Positions 1 to 11,191 of a stretch of DNA of 64,000 nucleotides are shown piece by piece. Both the position numbers and the translations under genes were made by a program. Positions within the stretch are counted from its first letter, which is position 1. The number at the start of each line of letters is the position of its first letter. Origin of the DNA: Eukaryota sp. TZLM1-RC (lineage: Eukaryota; Metamonada: BaSk clade); NCBI GenBank assembly GCA_040285825.1, contig JAUPSS010000007.1, positions 124,001-188,000 on the forward strand, written 5' to 3'. Below the pieces are notes generated by a model. That model saw only the letters and a program-made list of their open reading frames with translations. It was not told the origin of the DNA and did not search any database.

Positions 1-78
1 GAAGATGATTTTATTGAAATTAAACCAAAATCTTCAACAAAAAAAAGAAGGGGTCGTAGTACAAGAATGGCAGAGTAG
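1..78 (+). CDS. C-terminal end of an unidentified protein (cut by window edge)
   Basis: Frame 1 is open from the first base and ends at a TAG at 76-78, giving 25 residues. The tail is acidic and then strongly basic, with the run KKRRGR, which looks like a nuclear localisation or nucleic-acid-binding tail. The rest of the gene lies upstream of the window, so no function can be assigned. It could also be the end of a transposon ORF. Confidence 0.4.
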   Translation, partial: EDDFIEIKPKSSTKKRRGRSTRMAE

Positions 79-1680
79 TGTAGTATTAATTTTTTGATTA
101 TTGGTTACTTATAAATAGATTATGAGCTTCTTTGTTTCAATATCTTAATTAATTTTTTCAGTTATTGTGATAAACAAGTAATTTTAATGGAATTTGATCA
201 ATAACTTCAAATGCCGAATGTTGAAATATCATTTTGAATTTAATTATCAGCCTATCCATCTTACACTTTTCAGGACACTAAAAAATTGAATTTACTGAAA
301 GTGAATAGTGTTTGTATTCAAATGTTGATGATCCGAAAATATTTTACAAAAATTATCAACCAAAAGTTCAGACTAGTTGCTTTAAATGTATATTAATTGA
401 GCGGAAAATTCCAAGTTATTTCTTTGTTATTTCAATTGTTTGTTGTTGGAAGTTTTTGGAAGTGTAGTAGTAAAGCAGCAGTTCATACCAATGATTCTTC
501 TCTTTCGTTTGGTTTCCATGGACTCAGATCTTCCAAATATATCAACATGAACATATCAGTAGGAGCAATTTCCCGTCAGATTCACCTAATTGTGTTACTG
601 GGGACCGTACTTTTTTTCGTAATAATTCCATTGATCTTGTGCTCCAGGTAAAGTTTCATAGTGCATCTTCAAAATTTTTCTGCTAAACTGATTTGACACG
701 GTAAATCATGAATCTATCGTCTTGTTGAAATCAATATTGTTGGTTATAACATTGTTGTCTGATAGCAATCCTTCTGTAGCCTAATTGATTTTATAGGTAA
801 TTCGTTTTAAATGATCTAATGGACTTACAAATGCATCAATTAGCAAGTGGCAGGGTTTGATCTACAATTATGCGAATACAATAAGTTAATTCTTATATTC
901 TAATCCTTCAGTGGTTAGCGGAAAACTACAATCACTTGTAAACTAAAGATATCAAACATCTTGAACCCATTTCAATCTGCGTTGTTGTTTGATGAATTTC
1001 TTAACAGATTATTTCAAACAATCAAGTATTGTCACTTTTAGTAAGGGTAAATGGTGATGTTAATGTGGTGGGACTATTTTCATTTTTTATTGATATAGAT
1101 GTCAGATATTTCAATTATTCTATTCTATTATTGTGTTTTATTTACCCGAACAGTGAGGAAGTTTGCCATGAACGCAAATCCGTTTTCTTTAGTTTGAGCG
1201 CAAAGGATCAATTGTGCATTAATCTATACTAAAGTCAACTAATAGTTGTCACATCAACTATCCAAAGTTAATACTTATGGGAAAAAGTGTTCTTTTTCAT
1301 TAGTTTACATGTAAATTGGAGCAAAATGAGGTATATTGTCCAATTAAAATGTTGTTCTGGTGGAATTTCCTAAAGACTGCTCATGGTTGAGTATAAATTC
1401 AGGAAAAAAAGCATGTTGAATGAAATTTTATTTATGGAGAAAATTATTACAAGTGTTGAATTACGCCAACATTTCTGTTTCTCTGATGACCAGGAGAACG
1501 ACAAACAAAATTAAATAGAAATTACATATGATTTCACTAAAAAATTCATTTACTTTGAAGACTGAGACAAGACTATTTTCCATAACCAAATTGATCCAAA
1601 CATATTATCTTTGAGAAGCACAAATAAGAACTCACTATTTGTTAACAAAACTTCACGAAGACCTGGATCAATTACAGGTT
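79..1680. other. AT-rich stretch without a convincing gene
   Basis: Short open frames at 397-651 and 1029-1232 begin with TTG, show no recognisable domain and have the composition of surrounding noncoding DNA. I see no RNA gene or clear repeat. The last 200 bases are the downstream flank of the minus-strand RCC1 gene. Confidence 0.5.
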
Positions 1681-3957
1681 TCAGCAACAGAAATCTCCAT
1701 TTAAATCTACAAAGTCACGAACACCCTGAGTTGAGCAATCATCACCAGAATACTGAATCGTCCATGGAAAACAAGATAACTCCACCAAATAATCATTATC
1801 AATTTGTTTAGCAGATTCAATCAAACCTTCATCAATAAGATTTGTTGGAAATAGTTCAGAATTTGCCAAACTTTGCTTATCAGGTTTAATCAATTGGATG
1901 AATTTCAAAAAAGGAAAGTTTTGTTCAGTGATATTGGTAGGAACAGAGCTATGAATAACCAATTCCTTTAAGTTTGGTAATTGTATTTCAACATTGTCAG
2001 GGCTCAGAGCTTCCAATCTAACAATGGATTGAGGTAAAGGAATTTGCCCTCTAAAGAATCGTAGTGATATAGGAAAGCACAACAAAACCAACTCTTTTAG
2101 AGACGTAAGATAGCTTAAATCAGTAACATTAAGTGCCTTGGCTTTAAACACCAGCTTCACTAGTGAAGTGGGTAATTGTTGTACATAGATTCCATAATCA
2201 AGCTCCAGGTACTTAATTATTGATGAATGTGCCAAATTTACCGAAATCCTTCTACTAGAACTTGACGTACCTCCAAGCTTAACAACCTCAACATTTGGGA
2301 AAAATGACAATAATTGTGGATCATAATCAACACCATCATAGTAAACATCAAGTTGTTTAATTCTAGTATTAATTACTTTGGGACCATTATAATCAGTAGA
2401 TAATCGTAATTGTAAATCACAAATATTTTCATTTGAATTCAAATCATGAGGATCTTTTAGAAATTTGAAACAACTTAATACTTCTTTAGCAGATTTAGCC
2501 ACTTTCTTGCTAATTGAACATTTGGTATAGAATCTGGCTTTTGTATAAGCATGGTTACCAAACAAATTCTTCAAATATTGTAAATATTCAAAGTAAATTA
2601 ATTTGATTAGACCACTAAACATTCTATCCAATGGTTGTTTCGGATATTGAAAACTTCCAAGAATTTCAGACCCAAATACTTTGACAGGTTGTGGTCGATC
2701 AATCAAATCACCAGTACCTAATTGACCTTTCCTGTTCCTCCCCCAAGCCCAAACAGTGCTTTTGTTGCAGGCAAAAAGGAAGTCATGACCTACTGAAACA
2801 CCTTCTATATTAGTGAATGCTTCAACACAAAATGGTTCATAATAATAATTTGCTTCATAAGCATCACTTAATCTACTCAACTTGCCCCACACAAAAACTT
2901 TACCACCATTATCAATGGCAGCAAAAACACCATTGAAACCGCTTATGGAAACAATATTGAATAACCCTGGAATTTGAATAGAATCACAGCCGTTGAAAGT
3001 GCAATCCTTGAATTTTTCAGAAAGTTTAACACCCTCAACCACGCAAAATTTCACCACATTACCATTAACATCAATGATAAAAGCAAAGCCATTTCTTAAT
3101 AAAACAGATTTTTCAAAGGAAGTGCTTGGTATCAAATATTTGGTAATTGTTAATTTCCTCAAAATAGTGTTAGAATTGCTGAAATAATAATTAATATTGT
3201 CATCAATGCAAACGAATGAAGCACCATCAAGAAAAAGAGAAGCAACAATTAAATCATCAGGAGTAATAAGAGAGATTTGTTGATTAGGATGGAAAGAACT
3301 GTTGCTTTCAAAGGACAAAACACGTGATAATTTAACAACTTGGCCTTCTTGGGTCAAAGCAAATGAACAATTATCACCACCAAAAACTTCCTTAATGTTA
3401 TAAGGAATGTTGATTAGTGTAATGGACAGTAATCTACTGGTTGAATTATTAATTTGATGGTGATTATTCGAACCCCAACCATATAACTTGCCCTCTGAAG
3501 AGAGGGCAAGGGAATGGTTACGACCAGCTGAAATGGATACGATATTAGTTAAAGGTAGTTTGATTGGAAAATTGATTGAACTTGATCCATTGTAAAGAAC
3601 TTGGCCATAATCATTATCCCCCCAACCATAAACTTCACCAGAATAGGTGAGGAGAAGAGAATGACCAGATTCTCCATAATGTTTAGATTCACAACAAGAG
3701 ATAGTTCTTGTGCCAACTTGAGCGAAATTTGGACATGGTGAGGACGAAGAACTGACGGTATCAGAAAAGTCTCCTTGAATATGCAAAAAATCACTAGTGC
3801 AAGCCCCCGATCGATCGGAGAGTAAACCAAGATCTTGAGTAATGATGTCCGGAGGTGTGTTGTGCAAAGTGTATAATGTTGATTCACACAAGGGTACAAA
3901 GTGGGAACCAGCACCGAAACAAGAAGATGTAGATTGGGATGGATGGTGAGGAGGCAT
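1681..3957 (-). CDS. RCC1-repeat protein with C-terminal leucine-rich (FNIP-like) region, copy 1
   Basis: Intact 758-codon frame from ATG to TGA without introns. From about residue 110 to 430 it carries RCC1 blade motifs of the type YGWGDNDYGQ, GRNHSLALS, VFVWGK and AWGRNRKGQLGTGDL, which should fold as a seven-bladed propeller. RCC1 propellers in general bind proteins or chromatin; the partner here is unknown. Residues 440-750 form a different region with spaced L-x-L units and LPTSLVKLV, reminiscent of FNIP/leucine-rich repeats. Two close intact paralogues lie at 8.4 and 48.1 kb. The first 100 residues differ from the paralogues: a PIDR segment that they keep in frame sits here in another frame, so the N-terminus looks shifted or rearranged. 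An inverted broken copy starts 300 bp upstream. Family call is sure; function is not. Confidence 0.85.
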   Translation of the reverse strand: MPPHHPSQSTSSCFGAGSHFVPLCESTLYTLHNTPPDIITQDLGLLSDRSGACTSDFLHIQGDFSDTVSSSSSPCPNFAQVGTRTISCCESKHYGESGHSLLLTYSGEVYGWGDNDYGQVLYNGSSSINFPIKLPLTNIVSISAGRNHSLALSSEGKLYGWGSNNHHQINNSTSRLLSITLINIPYNIKEVFGGDNCSFALTQEGQVVKLSRVLSFESNSSFHPNQQISLITPDDLIVASLFLDGASFVCIDDNINYYFSNSNTILRKLTITKYLIPSTSFEKSVLLRNGFAFIIDVNGNVVKFCVVEGVKLSEKFKDCTFNGCDSIQIPGLFNIVSISGFNGVFAAIDNGGKVFVWGKLSRLSDAYEANYYYEPFCVEAFTNIEGVSVGHDFLFACNKSTVWAWGRNRKGQLGTGDLIDRPQPVKVFGSEILGSFQYPKQPLDRMFSGLIKLIYFEYLQYLKNLFGNHAYTKARFYTKCSISKKVAKSAKEVLSCFKFLKDPHDLNSNENICDLQLRLSTDYNGPKVINTRIKQLDVYYDGVDYDPQLLSFFPNVEVVKLGGTSSSSRRISVNLAHSSIIKYLELDYGIYVQQLPTSLVKLVFKAKALNVTDLSYLTSLKELVLLCFPISLRFFRGQIPLPQSIVRLEALSPDNVEIQLPNLKELVIHSSVPTNITEQNFPFLKFIQLIKPDKQSLANSELFPTNLIDEGLIESAKQIDNDYLVELSCFPWTIQYSGDDCSTQGVRDFVDLNGDFCC

Positions 3958-4249
3958 TAAATCTTTGTTTCAGGAGGGTAAAAACTAATCTATGAACAGA
4001 TTGAAAACAAAAAAACATGATTTATTATGTTGACTGGTTGGAAAACGTGACTAAGAATGTGTTTCTCTCTCACCTTTTGCTCAGTGAAGGGAGGGTTGAT
4101 GTTGATTGTAAAGACAACTACTTACGTAAAATAATATACAAGGATCTAGCTTTACCTTAACCCTTGCAGACCATCAATTTGTTGCATCACAACAACTTCC
4201 TTCCACCAACATGTTAGCGATCAGCAAGGTTTAGTATTTACGACGCACA

Positions 4250-5535
4250 ATGCCATTGGTAATCATGGTAAAGTTTTTGTTTGGGGAAAGTTGAGTAGAT
4301 TAAGCGATGCTTATGAAGCAAATTATTACTATGAACCAATTTGTGTTGAAGCATTCACTAATATAGAAGGTGTTTCAGTAGGTCATGACTACCTTTTTGC
4401 CTACAACAAAAGCACTGTTTGGGCTTGGGGAAGGAACGATGAAGGCCAATTAGGTACTGGTGACTTGATTGATCGACCACAACCTGTCAAAGTATTTGGT
4501 TCTGAAATACATGGAAGTTTTCAATATCCGAAACAACCATTGGATTGAATGTTTAGTCGTCTAATCGAATTAATTTACTTTGAATATTTTCAATATTTGA
4601 AATACTTGTTTGGTAACCATGCTTATACAAAAGTCAGATTCAATACCAAATGTATAATTAGCAAGAAAGTGGCTCAATTTGCTAATGAAGTGGTAAGTTG
4701 TTTTGAATTTCTAAAAGATCCTCACGATTTGAATTCAAATGAAAACATTTGTGATTTACAATTACAACTATCTACTGCTTACAATGGTCACAAAGTAATT
4801 AATACTAGAATGAAAAACTTGATGTTTACTATGATGGTGTTGATTATGATCCACAATTATTGTCTTTTTTCCCAATTGTTGAGGTTGTTAAGCTTGGTGG
4901 AAAGTCAATTTCTGATAGAAGGTTTTCGGTAAATTTGTTTTTTATAAACTTGTCACATTTATCAAATATGAAAGTCTGGAGCTTAATCATACATTCAAAA
5001 TAGAAGAATTGCCCACCTCACTAGTGAAGTTAGTGCTTAAACACCACTTTATTGAGGTTACTGATTTGAGCTATCTTACATCATTAAAAGAATTGGTTTT
5101 ATCTCGTCATCTTTGAAACAGATCATTGTAAGGAGAAATACTTTTACCTCAATCTATCGTTAGATTGGATGTTTGGTCAGGAGCTGTGGGTTTTCACATT
5201 GAAAGTGGTATCTTCTTCCATTACCATAGTCCCGTAAGTATCATTATGCAAGCTTTTCATCTAAAGGAACTGATAATTCATCATTATGTTCCCCCATTAC
5301 CATTCAACAAAACTTTCCTTCTTTAAAATTCATTCACTTAATCAGACCAACAGAACATAAACTATTAGATTCCCCTTTGTCTTCAACACAATTCATTAGT
5401 CAAGGTTTAGTTAACTCTGTTAAACAAAAGAATAAACCGAACCATTATTTGGTGGAACTATCTTGTTTTCCGTGGATGATTCAGTACTCATTAAGTGAAT
5501 ATTTGATTGATGTTTTCCGTGACTATATAGAATAA
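4250..5535 (+). pseudogene. Truncated RCC1/leucine-rich gene copy
   Basis: Begins inside the last RCC1 blades (GKVFVWGK) and runs to the family's C-terminal FPW..QY block, so the first half is missing. It shares the insertion YEANYYYEP with copy 1 and with no other copy, so copy 1 is the closest relative. Breaks: an Arg codon of the PLDRMFSG block is TGA at 4546; a one-base loss near 4810 shifts the frame; further stops and indels follow after 4930. It lies head to head with copy 1, about 300 bp away, which suggests an inverted duplication. No product is expected. Confidence 0.85.
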
Positions 5536-5819
5536 TGTAAAGGATTCATTTGGTGAGGAAACATTTGTTTTATGGAAAATATTTCTGTTTGTTGCTCTTT
5601 AGTTGATGTTTGTGGTTATTACTTCATTTGTTTTGTAAAAATAGTTTTTATTGACCTTTTTAGATGTTGTTCTTCACAAACTATGAATAATTATGTGTCC
5701 AAAATACACTAAAGTTTAAAGTACAAAAACAAGCTTGGAATGAATTGTTTTTGGATCTAAATAAGCTTGTTGATTGGAAATATTTACAGTAGCTACAGTT
5801 AGAGAAACACTAAAATCAT

Positions 5820-6265
5820 AACAAGTTTGGTTCCGATGGTAAAGGTGATATTTACTGTGATTGGATTAATAACCCTGAAACTGTTGTTGAGTTTGTCTCC
5901 TGTATTGTTACAAATGACAAGAAAGAAACTTAATCCGGTAAAGCTCTTGAATTTAAAATGAATGAAAAACATAGAAAATTTGACACAGATATCGAAGAAG
6001 ATAGTTCTGATAGAAATAGCCCACTTGCTTTCCCAGTTTCTATAAAAAAGTCTAGCAGTAGAAGCAGGAAGTTTAATGAAGGATGTCCAAATATTGGCTC
6101 AAGAAAGAACAATGAAGAGAGTGGATGTCTTTTTGTGGCTGTTGCGAATTAAATTTGCTTAAATTGATAGAGTATTCAATTCTTGTATGGAATAATAGAA
6201 GCAATGGCAAGAAAACAAGCAGATTAAGATTGTTTAGAGGAAATCTTGGTTCATTATATTCAGTC
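5820..6265 (+). mobile_element. Non-LTR retroelement 3' fragment (copy e)
   Basis: Degraded C-terminal part of the element ORF. The block EKHRKFDTDIEE matches EKHRKYDKDVEE in the 52.7 kb copy and KKHRKDDKDIKE at 45.9 kb. The RNA 3' end shared by the family (cttggttca...cccattagtt) is reached at about 6240-6270. The remainder of this 3' end reappears at about 7913-7960, on the other side of a minus-strand element, so this copy was split by a later insertion. Confidence 0.65.
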
Positions 6266-6276
6266 CCATTAGTTCT
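6266..6276. repeat. Target-site duplication, left copy
   Basis: CCATTAGTTCT here is repeated exactly at 7902-7912. Between them lies the minus-strand element copy a, and the outer flanks join into one continuous family 3' end. This is the expected footprint of an insertion; part of the 11 bp could be chance identity beyond a 9-bp duplication. Confidence 0.7.
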
Positions 6277-7901
6277 TTTTTTTACAAAATTTTAATTTTA
6301 TTCAAAACCTATAAATCAACATCTAAAAAATCCATCTCTCCCAAAACAAAAACACTAGATGCAACTCTCTCATAGTGAGAACCAAGAGACAGCAAGGCAT
6401 CAGAAACCATCTTCAACATCTTCTTCAAAATGGAAAACACAATTCTATTTTGCCAAAACAATCTGTTGAAATTTCTGCCAGTTCTTCTCTTTACAATCAT
6501 TTCAAAATCATCCAAAAAACGTAAAGCAATTGGTGCAAGTGAACCAAAAAGGGAAAATACAAATGGATACAAATTGTATTTTGCATGCTGTAGACTGGCC
6601 AATTTGGACAAAGGTTCATTGTATTTTTTGAATTTGAAATTTTCAGCATTTGAAAGAGGATTATGAATTTCAGAATTAACTAGCCTTTCATTTTAGGCAT
6701 TACAAGGATCAACAGAAATTACATCCATTAAAATGAAGGTTCCATCTAATCCAAGTAATATAACATCACCTCTGTTATTCTTATGAAAATCATCTTCAGC
6801 ATCAAACAGATTTGACAACAGAGGTTCCAAGAAGGATTCAACTCTATGAGATTTACACATACAATATAAATGGTCTCTTACAGCATCATGAACCTCGCTT
6901 CTAAAAGATATAAAATGTTTACAATTTAACAAATGAGTAGTTGTAATTTCTCGAGAACATTTACAAATTAAATTATGAGGTAAATTATCAGGCCAGATAA
7001 AGGAACGAAATCTCATATTCAGAGTCCAAGCAGAATCGGTTAAGAAAGTACCATAAACTTGTGGAATTGTTGTTACTAAGGCAGAAGAAGTACTGTCACA
7101 CATATCTTGTAAAAGATTTGCAAAAGCGGGATTCTTTTTCTTGGCCAAGCCAAGTCTAACATCAAAATCCAAGCTTTCAAAAATCTTTGACAATTTTTGT
7201 TGAAGCTTTTTACAGCAAAACTGTAAATTAAAAAGAGATCGGTTTGGAATTTCTTGAATTGATTGAGGAAAACATTTGGTCCAAATTTGTGGCGGCAATT
7301 TTTCAAGTTCACAAGATAACTCATACAAATAAGGACTGCAATTGGGAACTAACAGATGAGAATCATCAGGAAATCTACGAGAAAATTCATAAACAAAATT
7401 TTTGCCACCACCCAAGAATGCTGATTGACACAAAATTAAAAGTTTAGTAAATCCAATACCACCCAAATTTGCTGAAGAAAGTAAATGGTTTTTCAACATT
7501 CCTGGTTCTACATCCAATAAATCAGCAAAAAATTCTGTTCTCAATGAATTAAAAGAACGACAAAAATCTAATGCTATGGAAGGAGCACAAGATCTCAAAA
7601 TGTGGGTTATTCTCCCAGTGTAGCAAATTTTAAGCATGAAAAATTTAATATGTTTTTCTATATCTAAAGAAGAAATTGAATCAAGTTCAATTTTCATTTG
7701 TTTCCAAGATAACTTGTAATTCATTCTGAATTTGAGGCACGTTTCCTAACCAACAACCAAGGAACTTAAAAGCATCACTACTATAATTAGTAAAAGGGAC
7801 AATAGAATCGTTTGTCACGAGATCTTGAGCAGAAGATCCAATCAGAAGGCATTTGCTGGCATTAAGATGAAGCCCAATATTTTCATATAAATCGGCAATT
7901 T
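6277..7901 (-). mobile_element. 5'-truncated non-LTR retrotransposon with restriction-like endonuclease (copy a)
   Basis: Read on the minus strand, the fragment begins after the reverse transcriptase active site (block ENIGLHLNASKC, then FKFLGCWLG), passes through the thumb (GGIGFTKLLILCQSAF) and reaches a C-x-C-x7-H-x3-C knuckle at about 6920-6965. It then shows a nuclease-like core RGDVILLGLDG...MDVISVDP at about 6700-6785. A further domain ends in FWQNRIVFSI...DVDL at 6309. CCHC knuckle plus RxD...D is the layout of R2/CRE-type restriction-like endonucleases. The frame is broken near 7690-7720 and again near 6650. Exact flanking duplications mark both ends. Confidence 0.8.
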
Positions 7902-7912
7902 CCATTAGTTCT
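7902..7912. repeat. Target-site duplication, right copy
   Basis: Second copy of CCATTAGTTCT (first at 6266-6276). The sequence after it, gatttaattttatta, continues the 3' end of the older plus-strand element, matching gagttaatttaatta in other family members. Confidence 0.7.
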
Positions 7913-7960
7913 GATTTAATTTTATTAAAAGTTGTAGCTCAATAGAAGGATCTTTATCAA

Positions 7961-8422
7961 TTGCAAAAATTTTTTTGATAGTAATGTTGATATATTAAAA
8001 AAACATATAATAATAAAAAATGATGTTCCACAAATTCATAAAATTTTGAAATTTTGAATTCTTTGTGTAAACACAATTTGATTGATCATGGAACGAATCA
8101 TGGAAAGTTAAACGGTGAGTAATACAATACTAGCTAGTGTAAATATGTAAGAATAAAAGTGTGATACTGCAACTGCAAATTAGGTCATCTAGAAGGACAC
8201 AAGATGACAAAAAACAAGTTTTTGTCAGGATTGTTGTCCATTTATGGTCGATATGCATAAGACCACTTGTGTTGGAATGATGGGAAATCATCTGAAACAA
8301 GAGCAGTTCTGGTTATTTGAAATGATAAATTTTTCTTTACTAAAAACAATTTGTCATATAAAGTGAAGTAGGGTGGTTAAAGCACTTGAGTCATCCCTCC
8401 ACACACAACTTCTGACTCAACA
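7961..8422. other. Intergenic, 5' flank of RCC1 copy 2
   Basis: AT-rich with no open frame of note. The last 60 bases, directly before the ATG, are unusually C-rich (ccctccacacacaactt). I see no TATA box or other motif that I can defend. Confidence 0.4.
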
Positions 8423-10624
8423 ATGACTCTCAATCAAGGTTGTCATCACTGTAGGGATAGTCCTACACCTTCCTGTTCTCAAATGGAACGTCACTGTCAA
8501 TATTACACAAACCCTCCTCTTGATTCTTTGCCTAATGCTCCTGAAATTCTTCAATCAAGTGAAAGCATCAATGCCTCTCCTCAAACCAGGTGCGCTGATG
8601 TTCATCGTGCGACTCTTTCTGAATTCAGTGACCTCTCTCTCATCCGTCAAGAATCATCCCATTCTCGCCACTTTTTGATTCCCCCGATCGATCGGGATTT
8701 AGGGGTTCAATCCATCTCTGTCAGTGAAGAACATTCTCTTCTCCTCACCTATTCTGGTGAGGTTTATGCTTGGGGAGATAATGATTATGGCCTAGTTCTT
8801 CACAATGGATCAAGTTCAATCAATTTTCCAATCAAACTACCTTTAACTAATATTGTATCCATTTCAGCTGGCCGTAACCATTCCCTTGCCCTCTCTTCAC
8901 AAGGCAAGTTATATGGTTGGGGTTCGACTGGTTGTAATCAAATTAACATGTCTGAAAAGTGGTCACTGCCCATTACACTAATCAACATTCCTTATAACAT
9001 TAAGGAAGTTTTTGGTGGTGATAATTGTTCATTTGCTTTGACCCAAGAAGGCCAAGTTGTTAAATGGGGAGATTATAAATCATTTAAATTAATTGAAGAA
9101 TTAAATAATATTGTATTCGTTTCTGTGTTTGGCGATTCATTTATAGCAGTAGATGAGGAAACTGCTTTTTTCTGTTGGGATGGTGAACATTTAACAAAGA
9201 TCTCAGTCTCCAAACATCTTACTCCAAGAATACCCTTAAAGGCCAGGGTTTTATTAGATGGTGATTACCTATTTCTAATTGATGTTAATGGTGATGTCTG
9301 GAAGTTGAAAGAGGTGCAAAGAAGTCTTTTCGATATCAAGCCCACCAAGCTTCAAGGTTTAAGCAAAATTGATTCTATTATTGGATTTAAAGGAACTCTT
9401 GCTGCCATTGATAATAATGGTAAAGTTTTTGTTTGGGGTGAATTGAACAAAATTAGTGATGTTTATGAAGATGCACAAGAACCAATTTGTGTTGAAGCAT
9501 TCACTAATATAGAAGGTATCTCAGTAGGTCATAACATCATCTTTGCCTACAACAAAAGCACTGTTTGGGCTTGGGGAAGGAATAATAAAGGTCAATTAGG
9601 TACAGGTGATTTGATTGATCGACCACAACCTGTCAAAGTATTTGGTTCTGAAATACTTGGCAGTTTTCAGTATCCGAAACAACCATTGGATAGAATATTC
9701 AGTGGTCTCATCAAATTAATTTACTTTGAATATTTACAACATTTGAAGAATTTGTTTGGTAACCATGCTTATACAAAAGCCAGATTCAATACCAAATGTA
9801 TAATTAGCAAGAAAGTGGCTCAATTTGCTAAAGAAGTGGTCAGTTGTTTTGAATTTCTAAAAGATCCTCGCGATTTGAATTCAAATGAAAACATTTGTGA
9901 TTTACAATTACGATTATCTACTGTTTATAATGGTCCCAATGTAATTAATACTAGAATTCAAAAACTTGATGTTTACTATGATGGTGTTGATTATGATCCA
10001 CAATTATTGTCATTTTTCCCAAATGTTGAGGTTGTTAAGCTTTGTGGATGGTCAAAATTTGGTAGAAGCTCTATTAACTTGGCACATTTATCATTACTTA
10101 AGTGTCTAGAGCTTGATTATCGATTCAATGTAGAACAATTACCCACTTCACTAGTGAAGTTAGTGCTTATCCATGACATTATTGAGGTTACTGATTTAAG
10201 CTATCTCACATCATTAAAAGAGTTGGTAGTCATATCTCGTTGTGTTTCAAGAGCAATACTTGAAGGACAAATACCTATACCTCAATCCATTGTCAGAGTG
10301 GAAGCAGAATTGTTCAGTTCTGTCAATGTTGAAATACAATTACCAAACTTAAAGGAATTGGTTATTCATTGGAGTCTTCCTACCAATATCACTGAACAAA
10401 ACTTTCCTTTTTTGAAATTCCTTCAATTGATTAAACCTGATAAGGAAAGTTTGGCAAATTCTGAGCTGTTTCCAAGTTATCTTATTAGTAAAGGTTTCGT
10501 TGAATCTGTTCAACTTGTTAAGAATCAATATCTGGTTAAATTGCCTCAGTTTCCATGGTTGATTCAGTATCCATCTGAAAGGTATTTGATTGATATTTTC
10601 CGTGGCCAGCTTGGTGAAAAATAA
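8423..10624 (+). CDS. RCC1-repeat protein with C-terminal leucine-rich (FNIP-like) region, copy 2
   Basis: Intact 733-codon frame, ATG to TAA, no intron. The first 90 residues are Cys/Pro/Ser-rich and resemble copy 3 (PTPSCSQMERHCQ here, TTPSCSQTERHCQ there), ending in PPIDRDLGVQSISV. RCC1 blades follow from about residue 92 to 430, including GRNHSLALS, VFVWGE and AWGRNNKGQLGTGDL. The C-terminal 300 residues hold the leucine-rich part (FFPNVEVVKL, EQLPTSLVKLVL, LTSLKELVV) and the terminal FPWLIQYPS block. No membrane segment or signal peptide is apparent, so a soluble scaffold or binding protein is likely; partners are unknown. The intact frame beside broken copies suggests that selection keeps it. 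Confidence 0.87.
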   Translation: MTLNQGCHHCRDSPTPSCSQMERHCQYYTNPPLDSLPNAPEILQSSESINASPQTRCADVHRATLSEFSDLSLIRQESSHSRHFLIPPIDRDLGVQSISVSEEHSLLLTYSGEVYAWGDNDYGLVLHNGSSSINFPIKLPLTNIVSISAGRNHSLALSSQGKLYGWGSTGCNQINMSEKWSLPITLINIPYNIKEVFGGDNCSFALTQEGQVVKWGDYKSFKLIEELNNIVFVSVFGDSFIAVDEETAFFCWDGEHLTKISVSKHLTPRIPLKARVLLDGDYLFLIDVNGDVWKLKEVQRSLFDIKPTKLQGLSKIDSIIGFKGTLAAIDNNGKVFVWGELNKISDVYEDAQEPICVEAFTNIEGISVGHNIIFAYNKSTVWAWGRNNKGQLGTGDLIDRPQPVKVFGSEILGSFQYPKQPLDRIFSGLIKLIYFEYLQHLKNLFGNHAYTKARFNTKCIISKKVAQFAKEVVSCFEFLKDPRDLNSNENICDLQLRLSTVYNGPNVINTRIQKLDVYYDGVDYDPQLLSFFPNVEVVKLCGWSKFGRSSINLAHLSLLKCLELDYRFNVEQLPTSLVKLVLIHDIIEVTDLSYLTSLKELVVISRCVSRAILEGQIPIPQSIVRVEAELFSSVNVEIQLPNLKELVIHWSLPTNITEQNFPFLKFLQLIKPDKESLANSELFPSYLISKGFVESVQLVKNQYLVKLPQFPWLIQYPSERYLIDIFRGQLGEK

Positions 10625-10859
10625 AGAAATAGTTTCATTTTTATTCCATAGATTTAGATTAAATTGTTTTTGGTGTTTTTGTAGTTTTTACATAAATTCA
10701 CAGTAATGTTTAATCAATAATTGGTTTTGTTCACCCTTCAGAACTCATCACATCATTTCTCCAACCACAACCATGCAAATTTTTCGAAAAGTTGTAGATA
10801 TTTTAGATTTTTTTAAAAAATATTTTAGATGGTATCCATACATCCAACATAAAGTGAAA

Positions 10860-10975
10860 TTTAAGCTTTATCAATAACTGACTTTACCAAAAGGATTTGT
10901 TGAAAGTTTACTCAACTCGATCTTCAACAACAATTACCCACTACACTAGTGAATTGAATGGTTGAATTTAATTAA
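10860..10975 (+). pseudogene. Small RCC1/leucine-rich gene relic
   Basis: About 100 bp resemble the paralogues' stretch ...tacccacttcactagtgaagt (here ttacccactacactagtgaat), and a piece just before it reads KGFVES like their KGFVESVQ. Frames are lost and the order does not follow the parent, so this is a short scrambled remnant or a chance resemblance. Confidence 0.3.
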
Positions 10976-11191
10976 TGATATCATAAAGAATTGCGAAGAT
11001 ACAAATTGGTTTGAATTGGCAGTTTTAAACTACTATTAATCATTTTGCAAGTGTTTTGTTTGCATTTTCACAAAAAGATTCAAAATGATTGTCAATTTTG
11101 ACATGTTTCAGTCTTTTCATTATTTAAAGTCCATAATAAATAAATATGAACTACCCAAACACAAATCACAAATCACATTTATTGAAAACCA

